Assembly: GCA_003586115.2 (NCBI GenBank)
Contig: QVOM02000049.1
Span: 17,737,470-17,801,469, forward strand
Reading direction: 5' to 3'
DNA length: 64,000 bases
Origin: Salvator merianae
Taxonomy: Eukaryota; Chordata; Lepidosauria; Squamata; Teiidae
The translations under genes were made by a program, and so were the position numbers. The notes below the pieces were generated by a model. That model had not been told where the DNA came from and did not search any database. It was given only the letters and a program-made list of their open reading frames with translations. This document shows positions 1 to 12,379 of this stretch, one piece after another. How positions within the stretch are numbered: the stretch's first letter is position 1; each line of letters begins with the position of its first letter.

Positions 1-1022
1 AGCGCACTGATGGCTCAATCCAGGATGTCACAAAAGAACTCAGATAAACATCTAAGGAGCTATATGCATTGTTCACCTCAGATAAGGTGAGCATTTATGA
101 TTCCATTATACAAAAGACACCTGGCAAAAATGGTATCCATACAAGAGTTGCAAAGCGAAAACTACCACTAACCAAGAGGAACCTAAAGGCTTGTCACCTA
201 TTTGCCAAAAAAACCCACCCTGATGACCCTTACACCTTTTGAGATTATATTATGGGGACTAACAAGTCAAAGGTGAATTGGTTTGGAAGACATGAGTCTT
301 GTTGCTTCTGGCATAAAGCAACACAATAATCCACTATAAGAACCTCATACCAACAATCAAACATGGTGGTGGTAGTGTGATGGTGTGGGGATGTCTTGCT
401 GCTTCAGGGCCTAGACAACTTGCCGTAATTGAGGGAGCCATGAATTGAATCCTGATGAAGAATGTGCGGTCATCAGTCTGTAATCTGAAGCTCGAACAAA
501 ACTGGTTTATGCAACAAAACAATAATCTGAAGCACAAGAGCAAGTCTACTTCTGAATAGCTCAAAAGAAACAAAATTAAGGTTTTGAAGTAGCCTAGTCA
601 AAATCCTGACTTGAACCCCATTAAGATGCTGTGGCAGGACCTTAAATGTACAGTTCATGCTCAAAAAAGCTCTCCAGTGTCGTTGAATCAAAGCAATTCT
701 GCAACGTAGAGTGGGCCAAAATTCCTTCACAGCAATATAAACAATCAATTTCTAGTTGTTGGAAGCATTTAGGCGCAGTCATTGCTGCTAAAGGTGGTAC
801 AACCAGGTATTAAGTTTAGGGCGGCAATTACTTTTTCACAAGTGTTGATTAATTTTTTTCTTCGATACCGGAAATGATCATTTAAAAGCTGTGTTTTGTT
901 TTACTCAGGTTGTCTGTGTCTCATATTGAATCTGGTTTGAAGATCTGAAAACAATTAAGTGTGACAAATGTGAAAAAATAGAAGAAATCAGAAAGGAAGC
1001 AAACACTTTTTCAGAGCACTGT
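1..1022 (+). mobile_element. Tc1-like DNA transposon, decayed, 5' end outside window
   Basis: Transposase of the Tc1/mariner superfamily in broken frames. The stretch at about 355-447 keeps the diagnostic KHGGGSVMVWGC motif, and 601-648 keeps NPDLNPIKMLWQDLK. In active relatives the latter motif carries the third catalytic acidic residue (NPIE); here it is Lys. The middle Asp motif (SDE-like, about 250-290) has also been lost, reading GTNKSKVNWFG. The 3' end has the family's GGCAATTACTTTTTCACA segment (822-840) and ends near 1022 at CACTGTA, after CAAACACTTTTTCAGAGCACTGTA. In-frame stops show it is inactive. Confidence 0.85.
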
Positions 1023-1826
1023 ACTTGTGACATTCTAAAAAAGCTTTGTAAATCAACCTGGGCATTCTACACTGAAAGGCAGTACCTGAATCTGAAAAAT
1101 AACAGCATCAATAGCAGGAACTGGAAACACATTCATCATGCACGCATCTAAATCCTTATGTGAATAGCATGTGGAAAGCAGTTAGGGGAGAATAAAATGT
1201 ATATGGAAGAAAGAAAATCAATGTGAATAGAAGCACATTATTCTCAAGAATCACTGGGTTGAGACTGCCCAATGAAAGTTAGATGACCTTAGATGAGACT
1301 AACAGGACTCAGAGTCTAACAGTATCTCCACAGCCAATCATAGGTTCCCAGTTTTTGTATATGGAATAATTCAATACAGAATATAATACTGCTCAAGGAC
1401 AGCAGCCGATAGGAGAACACAATCATGGTACTTCTCATTCTTCAACAGCATTTTCACATAAAATTGCCTTATCATCTTGCTAGTTTAAGTACATACTTAT
1501 CCCATATATGAAGCTTTCAAGAAGTGTTTACACAAACAACAGCCTAAAAACAGGAGAAACTACTCAGTAAAATCCTCTTAGATAATGGTAAAGGTACCAA
1601 GAGTTTAAACGATCTCAAAATGAATCCAGGTCTTGTCTGACCTGGAAATCTACTGATAGAAGGCAGAGAAGCTGCCCAAGTTTTGACTGTTGTGGGCCAC
1701 TGTACTATACTCTCCAGAGTACTCAAGACAACCAAATCCAGCACGGGCAAGAGCATAAAACACAATTTAAGTAATTCATTTAACCTGCAACAGGAAGGTG
1801 CACGATACTGAAACAGGTGGCTGAAA
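1023..1826. other. Unique sequence, nothing recognised
   Basis: AT-rich DNA between two transposon remnants. No gene, RNA or repeat could be supported. Confidence 0.5.
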
Positions 1827-4260
1827 TCACCTCTCCATTTTGAACCTCCGGTACCTGATGAACTGCTTCAGATACTTGAGGTTCAAGATCACGCCCCATT
1901 GTTCCCCCTTTTTGAGCATCAGGAAGAGGATAGAGCAAACTCCTTGCTCACGTTGCTGGGGAGGAACCAGTATGACCACCCTGGCCTGGATCAGATTCTC
2001 CAATGCCAGATACATTGCTTCGGCCCTCCCCACCGAGACCGAGGAAGGCACAAAGCATGGAGTTGGGGGACTGAAGAATTCCAGCCACAGGTCCTGTGCC
2101 ACCATCCACAGCACCCAGTGATTCTTCACCACCACAACCCAGGCCTCGTCCCCATCAGCTTCCAAAGAGTGTCAGGATTGAGACTTGGTGGGGGGGGGCT
2201 GGATGAACCAGAAGATCCTGACTTCCGACTCCATGCACCTCTGTACTTGAAACTAATCCCCCCCCCCCGACCACACCCTTCTGAAACTGGGTTCCTACAG
2301 CTGAAATGGTTGAGCACCCTGGAACTTAAAGGGCTTCCAAAAGGAGCTACAATCTTTGGGTTTTACCAGAGGCATGATCAGTTTTTAATCCTTGGACTCC
2401 ACCAGCATCCTGCCCAGGACCTCCTCCCCAAAGAGCTTCTGCTCCTTGAATGATCCATCCAGTACTTATGTCAACTGGTTCAGTGCATTACCATCAAGTA
2501 GTCCATCCCCCTCACTGCAAACTGGGCTCTTGTCAACATAAACATCTGTCATGAAGGCCCACATGCTGGACAGTTTCAGAAACTTGGCCTTGAGTTGGAC
2601 CAGCAACGCCTCCTTCTTCAACAGTTCCTGTGACCACAGGATTGCTGTTCTAGAAATAATGGAGGCCATGGCCAATGCAAAGGTCTCTGTCTCCCTGCGA
2701 GCAAAGACGTCCACTAGATTGTCAAAAAAGTCTCTTGGTTTGCAGTGTCTATCATTCTCCATCAGAGCGGGGAAGATGAGTGAGGCTATAGAGCTGTCCA
2801 CCAAGGCCAAGACCAGCAATTCTTCTGCTTCCTTATCACATGCATAACGCCTCTGCAGTGCTTTTATCCATAGTGGGGAGGACCCATTTATGGGATAAAA
2901 TCTCCTTCTCCTGTGTGGGGAAGGTCTGTTGTTCTAGTCCCCTTGAGCAGGAAAGGCCAGAGCTATTGTGCTGAGCCCTCTTCTTTGGAGCTGCTGTCAC
3001 CTTAGAAACTAGGCCACCTTCTCTTGGGCCCCTGGATAAGAGGTATGCACTCCTCTGAATTAAACAAGAGTGAAAAGTCACTGTTGGGCTCATCCTCCAA
3101 AACTGCAGTTGACTCCTCCCCCTCACTTTCCAAATCTGAAGATCCATCCTCTGGCTCGCTATAGGCACAGAGGAGGAGGAAGAAGCCTCCCCCAGCCCAC
3201 ATCCCTGGACTCTGGGGAGAGTTCCCTGAATCACTTTGCCTAAGGTTCTCTTCTAGTTTGTCCCACAAGGGACTGCGAGCCTCAACCATGCAGTCCAAAT
3301 CTCCAATAATGGGTTCCTGAACTTGCACAGCCATGACCAAATCCATGCTAAGCTCTCTCAAAACGAGAGCTGCAGGCAGCCAACTCGCCAGCTTGCTTCA
3401 CTAAAACCACTGTCATCATCTTCACTGACACCCTTAGCTTGCATTGCTTGAGCATGGCTGCATTTTTGCTGGGACTCACTGCTGCCTTGGGCTTGGTCCC
3501 TCTGAGCTCCTGGGCTGCTGGGGTAGCTGGCTCCATGTACGCCTTCCCAGAACAACTGCCATCTGTGCAGCTGCCTTGTGAGGTGCTACTGGACTCCCTC
3601 TTTCTCCGATCCAGGCCTGCCATGCCACAGCTGCCTCATCCCACACACTTTCCCAGTCTCTGCATACAGCAAGTTGTATGCCACTTCCTCTTTTGGGCAA
3701 CGACTCCAGGCACTGACCTGAGACAACCCTTCCTGGCCTATCCCCATCCAGCAGCTACAATGCCTGCCATGAAACCCTCTGCTTCGGTGCCTCCTGGCAC
3801 ATGCCCTCCTGGCTACAGATCTCCCTGGCTGACCATGATCTGTAGCAGGGATCCGAGAACAGCCGGGCCACCACCTGAAGAAAAAGCTTCTCCGCTTGGC
3901 CTGGAGGACCGAAGCTGATGCTGCCGCTTCCTTGGCCTTGGCCACTACTGCTAACGCAGGGCCTGGCATGCAGAATGCAAGCATGTGTGCTGCCACAGCA
4001 GTAGGCTGCAATCCAAGCACAAAAGGTTCTCCTTTGACAAGAAACGAGCCAGGCAACCCTTCCCCCACAAGGGTCAAGAAAAGGAAAAATGGAAAAAGAA
4101 TGAAACAAGAAGTTATAACGCTACCCCTCCACGATTTTCTCCCCTTTCTCCAATGAAAACAGAGGAAGAACTGGGAGCTGGAAGGGGCAGGGCTAAACAA
4201 CGATGGATTACACTATCCATAGTACCTTGTGGCCCTCGGCACACAGACCACCTAAAATAA
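1827..4260 (-). mobile_element. DIRS-like retrotransposon remnant (gag-like region and RT start)
   Basis: Minus-strand frames from about 4200 down to 2170 look like the variable first ORF of vertebrate DIRS elements: a Glu/Ser-rich acidic region near 3010-3200, and 2820-2470 with RDFFDNLVDVFARRETETFALA. The frame at 2165-1827 ends in the start of a reverse transcriptase: an Arg/Gln-rich lead, SILFLMLKKGEQWGVILNLKYL, then FRRFKME-type residues typical of DIRS RT. The element stops abruptly near 1827, so most of the RT, RNase H and tyrosine recombinase is missing. Several frameshifts and C-runs (about 2200 and 2260) break it. The right boundary is approximate. A gypsy-type origin is the alternative. 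Confidence 0.65.
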
Positions 4261-5650
4261 ATACTAACCGCGGTATACATCAGCAGCCCTTCCCAATCTC
4301 TTTCTTGCAGCGACTCAAAGGTGATCATGAAGCAGTGGAAGAAAGAACGTTCAGCATCATAGCTCCATCTGAGATAAGAGAAGGTCTACTGCATGCCATT
4401 CTGGAGTAGAAGATTAATTTAATGGAGACTTATCACTCCAAAGAAGCAGCTCCCCTTTTGGATAGGAGATAGACATGCCTTTCTTTGTATAGTTTAAGCT
4501 GGAAAAAAATATCCTGGCCTCTAGGCAAGACCCTGTAATTAGAGGATGAGCAAATTCTTGTTAATTGGGAGATGGGATGAATGGAATACCCTTAGGTGAC
4601 CTGGCAGTTAGGTTTGTACTTGGCCAAAGTGAAGGAGGAAGGTAAAGGCCTGAGAAGTGAATCTAATATAAGAGCTTTGACCGGATGCCAATGCACAGTT
4701 CAAACGGATGAGCTTCAGTGTTGAAATGAAGCCCCAGGAGAGAACCAATGAAAAGTCACTGGAAACAAATATCATTGTAAGGAAATACTGGAATGGACAG
4801 GGCTTGTCATTAAGGACATGATTCTAGTTTCTCTTAGGTATATTTACATCTCCCCTATCATACAGCTTGGTTATTATTTCAACTGATATTACTGCTGCAT
4901 TTTAACTAAGACTTTGCATTCTTATTTTTTATCTACTATTTTTCCTCCCACTGTGGTATATTTTACTGTTTCTGCACTCAGCCTTGCAATCTACTAGTAA
5001 AGCGCAGGATACAAATATAATAAAGCAACAGAATTACAACTATTTGTTTTAAGCAGACTTATCACCTTCTATCTAAATAAAACTTACATTCATGCTATAG
5101 GATTTTCCAGTCTTCTGCTGTGAGCCTTCTTTTTCTATTCCACTTTCTCTGAGGAGTTGAGGATCCTTTAGGACTGATGAGCAATTATCAATGCCGGGAA
5201 GCAGAATGTGGAATAGGGTGTGGATATGTACAGTTCACATTCATGGGACTCCCACCTAACTGCATAAGTTGCTCATCTGACTCATAACACTACTTCTCAA
5301 GTTTCGGCTTCTGTTTTTAAGCAACCCACCTCTAAAGTTACAGTTACATAAAAAAAAGACTGAGGAAGATCTAAGGAATTCTGGTGAGTTATATGGAACA
5401 GCCAGTAATAAAAGTAGCAAACCCTTAAAGCATTGTAAAATTCCTTCTTCTCAGCCTCCTCCCTGGCATTAGATAATTTACTGGCTACTTTCCTCAATAG
5501 CCCACCCAGCCCCAAGATAAAAGGGAAGATACCCACATGGCTTCATGTTCTAATTTTATTCTGGTTGTCAATTTGCAACCAACTAATTTGGACACAGAAA
5601 CACTAATAAAACAATCCACAAATTACATTTTAATGAGCATTCAGACACCA
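4261..5650. other. Unique sequence, nothing recognised
   Basis: No coding exon or classifiable repeat seen. It may contain the unrecognised 5' terminal region of the neighbouring DIRS-like element. Confidence 0.4.
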
Positions 5651-5872
5651 AGGGCCCAGCTACATCTAAACTTTAATCCACGTTCAATCTGCTTTCATAG
5701 TGAGAGAACACATCAGTAAACTCTCAGTTTTCCTTTTGGATTATCTGACCCAGAAAATTCCCCTTTGACTTAGATAATGCAAAAAGAAAATGGCTATCAT
5801 TTTGCTGATGCATTCTCTTACCCCGAAGGTGGATCTAATGCTTATTAAAACTTACGTGTAGCTTCGGCAATC
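5651..5872. mobile_element. MITE, family shared with 29952-30186
   Basis: The ends are inverted: AGCTACATCTAAACTTTAAT on the left against AGCTACACGTAAGTTTTAAT read inward from the right. The interior matches the copy at 29952-30186, for example an ACACATCAG block followed by a TTTTGCTGATG / CTTTGCTGGTG block. No coding capacity. Confidence 0.6.
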
Positions 5873-5880
5873 TTCTAATG

Positions 5881-6095
5881 CAGTGGTTCCCAACCTTTTT
5901 TTCACCTGCATACCCCTTGGCAACCTATTTCAATAAATTGTAGCCATCAAATTAGCAAAATGTATGTAATTAATATAATTGTCTTGCACTGTTGACACAT
6001 GTGCCTTTTCCTGCCATTATTTAGTTTTTTTGTGTACCCCTAAGTTTCCTCCTTTGTATTCCTGGGGTACAGGTACCACAGATTGGGAATCACTG
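5881..6095 (+). mobile_element. Non-autonomous hAT-type element
   Basis: Begins CAGTGGTTCCCAAC and ends with the inverted copy GATTGGGAATCACTG, hAT-like terminal repeats. The interior CACATGTGCCTTTTCC segment is shared with the inverted copy at 9600-9802. About 215 bp, no ORF. An 8-bp target duplication is only weakly visible. Confidence 0.75.
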
Positions 6096-6189
6096 TTGAA
6101 GTGAAAGCACATCTGCTGTTATACCAAACTTGAAATCACTGTTTCACTTTTTCACTATAAAATGTTCACAGAGTCTCAGAGAAATGATG

Positions 6190-6300
6190 CAGAAAGCCAT
6201 TCCAACGTACTGGTTAGAGTACTTGGCTAGCATTGGAAAAATATGGGTTCCAATCCCTTATAAGCAGGCAATGAAGCTCAGAAGGTAAACTAAGTCCAAA
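6190..6300 (+). repeat. tRNA-derived SINE fragment
   Basis: A tRNA-like head with A-box-like TGGTTAGAGTACTTGG and B-box-like GGGTTCCAATCCC at the usual spacing. The body is short and decayed. Confidence 0.6.
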
Positions 6301-6988
6301 AAGCAATTCTAAACCTAACATAAGAATCTATAATTCTGAACAACGCTTTAGAAATCTTTTTAAAACTATTCATTTTTAAATGGAAATTTTTGATTAGCCA
6401 AAAAAAAAAGGGCAAAAACTGAAGTATGCTGAAAAAGTAATATTCAGAAGTCCTAACTTAATTTCACCAACACAGACCCCATTCCTAACTGCACTATGTA
6501 TTTTTGAAACAAATTCAAACATAATTACATGATTGTGGATGTATCATATCCTCATTTCATATTATAAATATAAGTCTGTGGTTGGGCTGAATCATTTGAA
6601 CCCACACAAAATGAAACCCTGCTACACTTGGCCTGCCTGTAATATATAGACAGCAACAATACCCAGCCTGTCCTTGAAACTCCGATGTAAAGATACAGCT
6701 TATAAGTCTTTTCTTAAATGTAGGCATTTAAAATGTGAATCCCACCTGTGAAGCTCTGGTCATGGAAGAGGAATGCTCCATCACTCCTGGGGTGCTATGG
6801 CAGTGGCAGCCTAGACCACCTTACTCTCTGACCTGGGTGGGCATTGCTGCTCAGGGCGAGGTGCTTCCCTGCAGGATTGGACCCTTTTGGTAGCTCTTCC
6901 AGCCTTTACCCAGCTTCAGTTACAAGCTCAGGGGGCTGTAAAGGAAAGCTGTCTGTGCCCTCTGTGGCTCTTTTTTGTTTCCCTTTCC
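6301..6988. other. Unique sequence, nothing recognised
   Basis: AT-rich, then GC-richer toward 6900. The right end may be the start of the L2 element that follows. Confidence 0.4.
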
Positions 6989-9545
6989 CTATCTGTCTAG
7001 TGTGTGAGGAATGCACCTGAGTCAAGTAACAGAGTAGAGGAAGTAGTAACTACTACTCTAGTGACTACAGGTCAAGGGGAGCAAAGAGTACTAGGCAGAG
7101 ACATCACAGAGGGCCCATGCTGTTCTGTGCTTTCACACCCTCTGGTTCCTCCTTTCCCCTGTATGGTTTCTCAACTTCCTGGCTTGGTGATTCTGCTGCT
7201 GAATACGAGGTCAGTTCATAATAAAACTGTGGATGATGGAGCTGGGTGACACGGACAAGACAGAGAGGTGGGTGACACAGATAGGACAGACATAATCCAG
7301 ATCTGTCCGCTTGGTTTTTCATTTCAGTACCGGCCCTGGCTAGGTAGGTTGGGATGCAGGTGTTGTTGGGATCATTAGAAAGACCAGTTCCTTCAATAGG
7401 GAACCCTCCAACCTGGGGCAGATTGTTAGGACCTTTACTTTGTATTAGGTCAGTAGGTCAGATTGAGGATGCTGTTTATATACTGCCCATTCTGCTGCCT
7501 AACAGCCTCCTTGACCGTGCTGGTGGAAACAGTCCCTAGTGTGGTAATGGAGAACCCCACGTCAATGATCGTGGAATACTTCAACATATGTGCAGAAACC
7601 TCTCCTTCCAAAGCACTTCAAGATTTCATTGCCTCCAAAACAGCCACGAGTCTGTCGGAAATTATTGCTGGCCCAACACATACAGTGGGACATAACCTCA
7701 ATTTCATGTTTGTCTCAGATTGTAAGAGGGGTGGCCTGGATACTGAAGGGTTAATATTTCCCCACTGTCATGGTCAGATCACCATCTACAGAAGTTTGTT
7801 TCAAAGACAGCACCCATTAAGATGGCCACCACCAAAGACATATGAAATCTGATGGATTTCTGAATGTCCTAGAGGAATTTCTAGGTGCCTAAGCCAGCAA
7901 TCTTGTTGTGGTCCTTGTGAATTTGTGGAGTACTGAGACACAATGGGCCATCAAATCAATTGCCTCTGAGTGCCCAATCCAACAGTGTGAAGCCTGAGAT
8001 GCTCCTTGGTTTCTGAAGAACTCCAAGTGATGAAACATGTCAGAGGATGGCTAGAGCGCAGATGGTGTGCAATTCACCAAGAAGCCAACTAAGCATATGT
8101 GAGAGCACATAACTGTGCCTACACAGTGGCAGTGAAGGTTACAAAAAAATATTTATTTCACACCCTCCATTACATCCACACATAGCCACCTAGCAGAGCT
8201 CTTCCAAGCAGTTAAAGAACTGCTGTAATCTGCTCCTGGTAATCCAGAAGCCTGCACTGATAAATTTCTAAGGTATTTTGAGGATAAAGTCACTCATCTC
8301 CATGCAGACTTAAGTGCCTCCATTGACGCATTACCTGGTGAGGTGTCCAGTGAGTTGTTTTGTCCAATTTTGTGGGATTACTTTCAGGTTTAGAGACGTG
8401 CGGATGAGGATAGAATACTTCTCGTTGTTTGGCTTATGATGTGTTCTCTGAATTCTTGCCCATATTGGTTTATTAAAGCTAGGCGGAAGAGGTTGATTGG
8501 CTGGATCCAGGGAGTGTATTCTTGGATGAAACTGATTATATGAATCGATTTCAGTCTGGGTTCACACTTAGGTTTAGGAAGGAATCAGTCTTGGTCACCC
8601 TAATGGATGATCTCTTACAGGAGAGAGAGACAGAGGGAGTGTGAATTGATTGATCCTGCTTGATTTCTCAGTGGCTTTTGATACCAGAAGATCACTGTAT
8701 CCTCCTGGATTGCTTGTGTGGGACAGGACTGGGAGACAGTGTGATAAAGTGGTTTCACTTCAGCCTGAAGGGACAATCTCAGAGAATAGTGCTGAGTGAT
8801 TGTGCCTCAGTAGCCTGGCAGCTGAGCTGTGGGATTCCTCAGGACTCTATTTTATCCCGAATGCTATTTAACATCTCTATGAAACCATTTTGAGTGGTCA
8901 TCAGGAGTTTTAGAGTGAGGTGTCACCAGTATGCAGATAACACTCAGCTGTATTCCTCTACTACATCCAAATCAGGAGAGGCTAGGAAGACCCTTGAACC
9001 ATTGCCTGGATGCAGTGAATTGAGGGCCAACAAACTAAAGCTGAATCCCAACAAGACAGAAACTTTGCGGGTGGGTGGTTCTCATTTTTGGGAATTTGCC
9101 AATTATAGATCATGTTGCACTCCCTCAGGAGGAACAGGATCATAGTTTCTGGATGTTCCTCAAGTCAGATTGCCACTGTAGGCCCAGTGACCTCTGTGGT
9201 TAGGAGTGCCTACTACCAGCTTCAGCTGTTATACCAACTACATCCATACCTGTTTGAGATAGCTTAGCCACTGTTATCCGTGCATGGGTAACTACACATT
9301 TAGATTATTTTAATGCACTCTATGTGGGGCTGCCTTTGTACCTGCTCCAGAAGCTGCAACTAGTAAAAAGTGCAGCAGCCAGGTTGGCAATAGGGCATCC
9401 TGTCATGCACATACCACAACTGTGCTTAAACACTTGCACTGATTGTCAATTAGCTATCAGGCCAGATTCAAGGTTTTACCTTTGATATACGAGTCCCTTA
9501 ACAACTTGTTACCAGCTTCCTTAGCAGACTACCTCTCTCAGTACA
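6989..9545 (+). mobile_element. L2-clade LINE, degraded, plus strand
   Basis: Shows the L2 order of domains in broken frames. The endonuclease start is at 7180-7230 (VILLLNTRSVHNKT). RT lies at about 8660-9140, with LSCGIPQDSILSRMLFN and CHQYADNTQLYSST, where the catalytic YADD box reads YADN, and then LKLNPNKTETL. The C-terminal LQLVKSAAARL segment is at about 9355-9395. Many stops and frameshifts; the element is dead. It ends shortly before the hAT copy at 9600. Confidence 0.8.
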
Positions 9546-9599
9546 GACCATTTGGAAGCTGAGTTTGTAAAATTTAAGGGGGAAAAGCTGATTAGCTAT

Positions 9600-9802
9600 A
9601 CCGTTGATTCCCAACCTGGGGTTCATGCATCCCCAGGGGTATGAACCAGGATATTTAGGGGTATGGGGGAAAAAATTGAATAAAGACTGGAAAAGGCACA
9701 TACATCAACCGTGTAAGACAATTACGGTAACTACAAACATTTTGTTAATATGAAGGGTACAATTCAAGGAGTACACAAGTGAAAAAAGGCTGGGAACCAC
9801 TG
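9600..9802 (-). mobile_element. Non-autonomous hAT-type element, inverted copy
   Basis: Same family as 5881-6095 in the opposite orientation. Ends are GATTCCCAACC on the left and GGGAACCACTG on the right, and the interior GGAAAAGGCACATACATCAA is the reverse complement of the other copy's interior. Confidence 0.75.
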
Positions 9803-10149
9803 AACTATACTATACTATGGGCTCTGGAGGGACATTTATAAAAGTTTTTAACTTGAAGTGCAGGCAACAAATTAATGTGCAAATACAAGTCCATGATGGT
9901 ACCTGCCTTTTTCTTAAAATTCAAGGTGAGCTTCCCTGACGTATGAGCAAGTTGCTAAGCAAAGGCAGTGAATAAGGCAGAAAAACAAAGAGCATGAAGG
10001 CAGCAGCAGATTTGAAAGAAAGCACATTTTTAAAAAAAGAAACAAAGAAAAAGAATATCTCCTACAAGCACATAATAATGAACACAGAACAATGCCTGAG
10101 ACCATATGGGGCTTTTTCCATCACTTGCCAGCTAATCAGTTCAGATATG
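9803..10149. other. Unique sequence, nothing recognised
   Basis: A-rich DNA without gene or repeat signal. Confidence 0.4.
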
Positions 10150-10230
10150 AGATGTTGGAAATGGAACCTGGGACCTTCAGCATGCAAAATACATCACTGA
10201 GTTATGAGCCTGAGCATCCTCTTTTTAATC
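10150..10230 (-). repeat. tRNA-derived SINE head, minus strand
   Basis: Minus-strand reading gives CTCAGTGATGTATTTTGCATG followed by GAAGGTCCCAGGTTCC, the A-box and B-box region of a common squamate tRNA-headed SINE. The body is not preserved. Confidence 0.6.
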
Positions 10231-10759
10231 AGACAGAACGTGCACCTGAGTTATCAGCACAATTTAAAGTAGGGCTGTCTTCTTCAGTGCAGTTTTAGCA
10301 CTAATAAATACGAGTTTCAAATGCACATACAAACAAATAGATTAAGGCAAAAAAAAATACACCTCTGATCTCACTGAATTAGAGTTGAGAATGGTTTCAG
10401 TTTGCCCAAGAACTGAAGAAAAGCCAATAAACTGCACATTAATCTTAGGCATTTTTTTCTAGGAATCCATTCCCTGATAGAGGGAGTGGGGCATAAAATT
10501 TTCAAAGACTGAAACAGCAACAAATCAGGGAATGTCTTCCACTTTAAATTATTTACTTATCTATAGAGCTAGATGGGGGAGAACATCCGTGTCATGCAAT
10601 GTCATTGCATGAGTCTGTTTTACATTTGAGAGTCTGTCTAAATGTATTCTGGAAGCAGATGTCATGGTAACCAATAAAAATAAAACGGACCATCCATACC
10701 GTAGCCTAAACACACTGATTTAGACTTTCAGCACTTTGGTAGACTTCTTAGCCCCATGT
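10231..10759. other. Unique sequence, nothing recognised
   Basis: No gene or repeat call possible. Confidence 0.4.
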
Positions 10760-10863
10760 GTGCTCACTTCGGCAGCACATATACGAAAATTGGAACGATG
10801 TAGAGAAGATTAACAAGGCTCCTGTGCAAGGACAGCACACAAATTTGTGAAGCGTTCCATATT
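10760..10863 (+). pseudogene. U6 snRNA retropseudogene
   Basis: Nearly full-length match to U6: the 5' stem-loop GTGCTCACTTCGGCAGCACA, the ATTGGAACGAT segment and the 3' GTGAAGCGTTCCATATT. About ten or more substitutions are present. The essential ACAGAGA box reads GTAGAGA (10800-10806), and the telestem/ISL region is altered. It is followed by an A-rich tail (AAAACAAAAGAAAAAGAAA) rather than a T-run terminator, as expected of a LINE-retroposed copy. No proximal or distal sequence elements of a U6 promoter are evident upstream. Confidence 0.9.
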
Positions 10864-11486
10864 AAAACAAAAGAAAAAGAAACTTTTTAACTGCCATGCT
10901 GTCCTAAATATGTTCTGCCCTAAAGGATATTCAGCTTTTCTCATATGGCACAACAGGCAAGTCCTCAGCTTCATCTGCCAACTTTCAGTTCACTAGCTTC
11001 TCTCATGATCAACATCCATGGAACCACATACCAACTGCAATGTAAACAGTTGCCAATTCCGCACTGATGCACGCCTATTTTCCCCAGACCTCTGTTGTCA
11101 TTTATGAATATCAACCACCCTTGCAATACCTTATGCTTGGAAATAGCCTTCCACTGATGCCAAGCTGTCCACAGTAAGTAAGAAGGGTTAGTCTTTCTTT
11201 CTTCAACCATGACAGAATTGTCTCTGAAAATTCTCTCCATCAACCATGCAAATGGTATATTTGACAGCAGCTTTCCATTGGTTCAAAAAAATGCTGTTTG
11301 CAAGTCTGCTTGTGGAGGGCTTAGGGGAAAACAGGGAAGAAGGGAGGCTGTGGAACCAGACAGAAAAGCCCCACAGGCTGGGTTCAAACCATGCTTGCAT
11401 CAGTATCAAAAATTTAGCTTTAGTAGAGCAAACATCTGTCTGTACTGCTCCAGCTACAACCAAGACTGCCAAACTGTGACTGAAGG
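10864..11486. other. Unique sequence, nothing recognised
   Basis: No gene or repeat call possible. Confidence 0.4.
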
Positions 11487-11745
11487 AGGAGGAGGAGGAG
11501 GAGAAGAGTTGTTTTTTATACCCCGCTTTTCTCACCCGAAGGGACTCAAAGCTGCTGACAAACCTTCTGTTCTTCTCCACACAACAGACACCCTGTGAGG
11601 TAGGTGGGGCTGTGGGAACTCAGAACAGAGCTGTGACAAGCCCAAGGTCACCCAGCTGGCTCAATGCAGAGTGCAGACTCAAACCAGGAGAGTTCCAGAT
11701 AAGAGTCTGACACGCTAACCAGAAGGCCAAACTGACTCACAGAAA
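11487..11745 (-). repeat. tRNA-derived SINE, minus strand, near full length
   Basis: Read on the minus strand: a tRNA-like head (TTCTGGTTAGCGTGTCAGAC, then a CCTGGTTTGAGTC B-box) at the right end, a body with CTGGGTGACCTTGGG and CCTCACAGGGTGTCTGTTG, and a GGGTATAAAAAACAA end next to a triplet run (GGA on plus, TCC on minus). The same structure recurs at 22885-23042, 39826-40135 and in 57460-57815. Confidence 0.8.
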
Positions 11746-12379
11746 TGCTTACAGAGGCTAACCCATGTTGGAATAACATCTATTTAGGATATTTGACTAC
11801 AATTTGGAACAGGTGTACTCTTATATTCTTTCCCTGCATATGTATTTTAACTGATACATCTTTACCATATACCTCTATACTTTTTCCAAGGGCTTCCTCT
11901 GGTGATGGCAACAAACAAGAACCAGGTGCCTATAAGATTTTAGACAGCCTACAGTTGATGGGCCTACTAACTTCCTTCCTATGGCATAAAGACTCCTCCA
12001 AACAGCCAGTGAATTGGAATTTTACAAACTCTCTGATACAAAATGATCCCTTTAATAGTTGGCATTTAAGCTGTATTTTTCCCAGCTGTTCAAAATCCTT
12101 AGCTTACTTATGTAATCTGTAAAAGTAGCATGGATAAGATCCCAATAGATGATTATTTATTTTAATTCCTCTATGCCTTGTGAATGCTCTACAGTAAGTT
12201 CTGAGGACAGGTCACAGTGCAAAGAATCAGCTATAAAACACCACACAAGAACGAAGTTGAGTAGCATTTTGCAGGGGTGATAACAAAAATAAGCAGTTAT
12301 CTTCCAAAGGCCAGGGTAAACAAGTGCATCTTAAATAGCCAACAAAGGATATAATGTTGATGCCTGTATAGGGAGAAAG
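11746..12379. other. Unique sequence, nothing recognised
   Basis: A plus-strand open frame at 11745-12122 has no recognisable domain and is probably chance. Confidence 0.4.
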
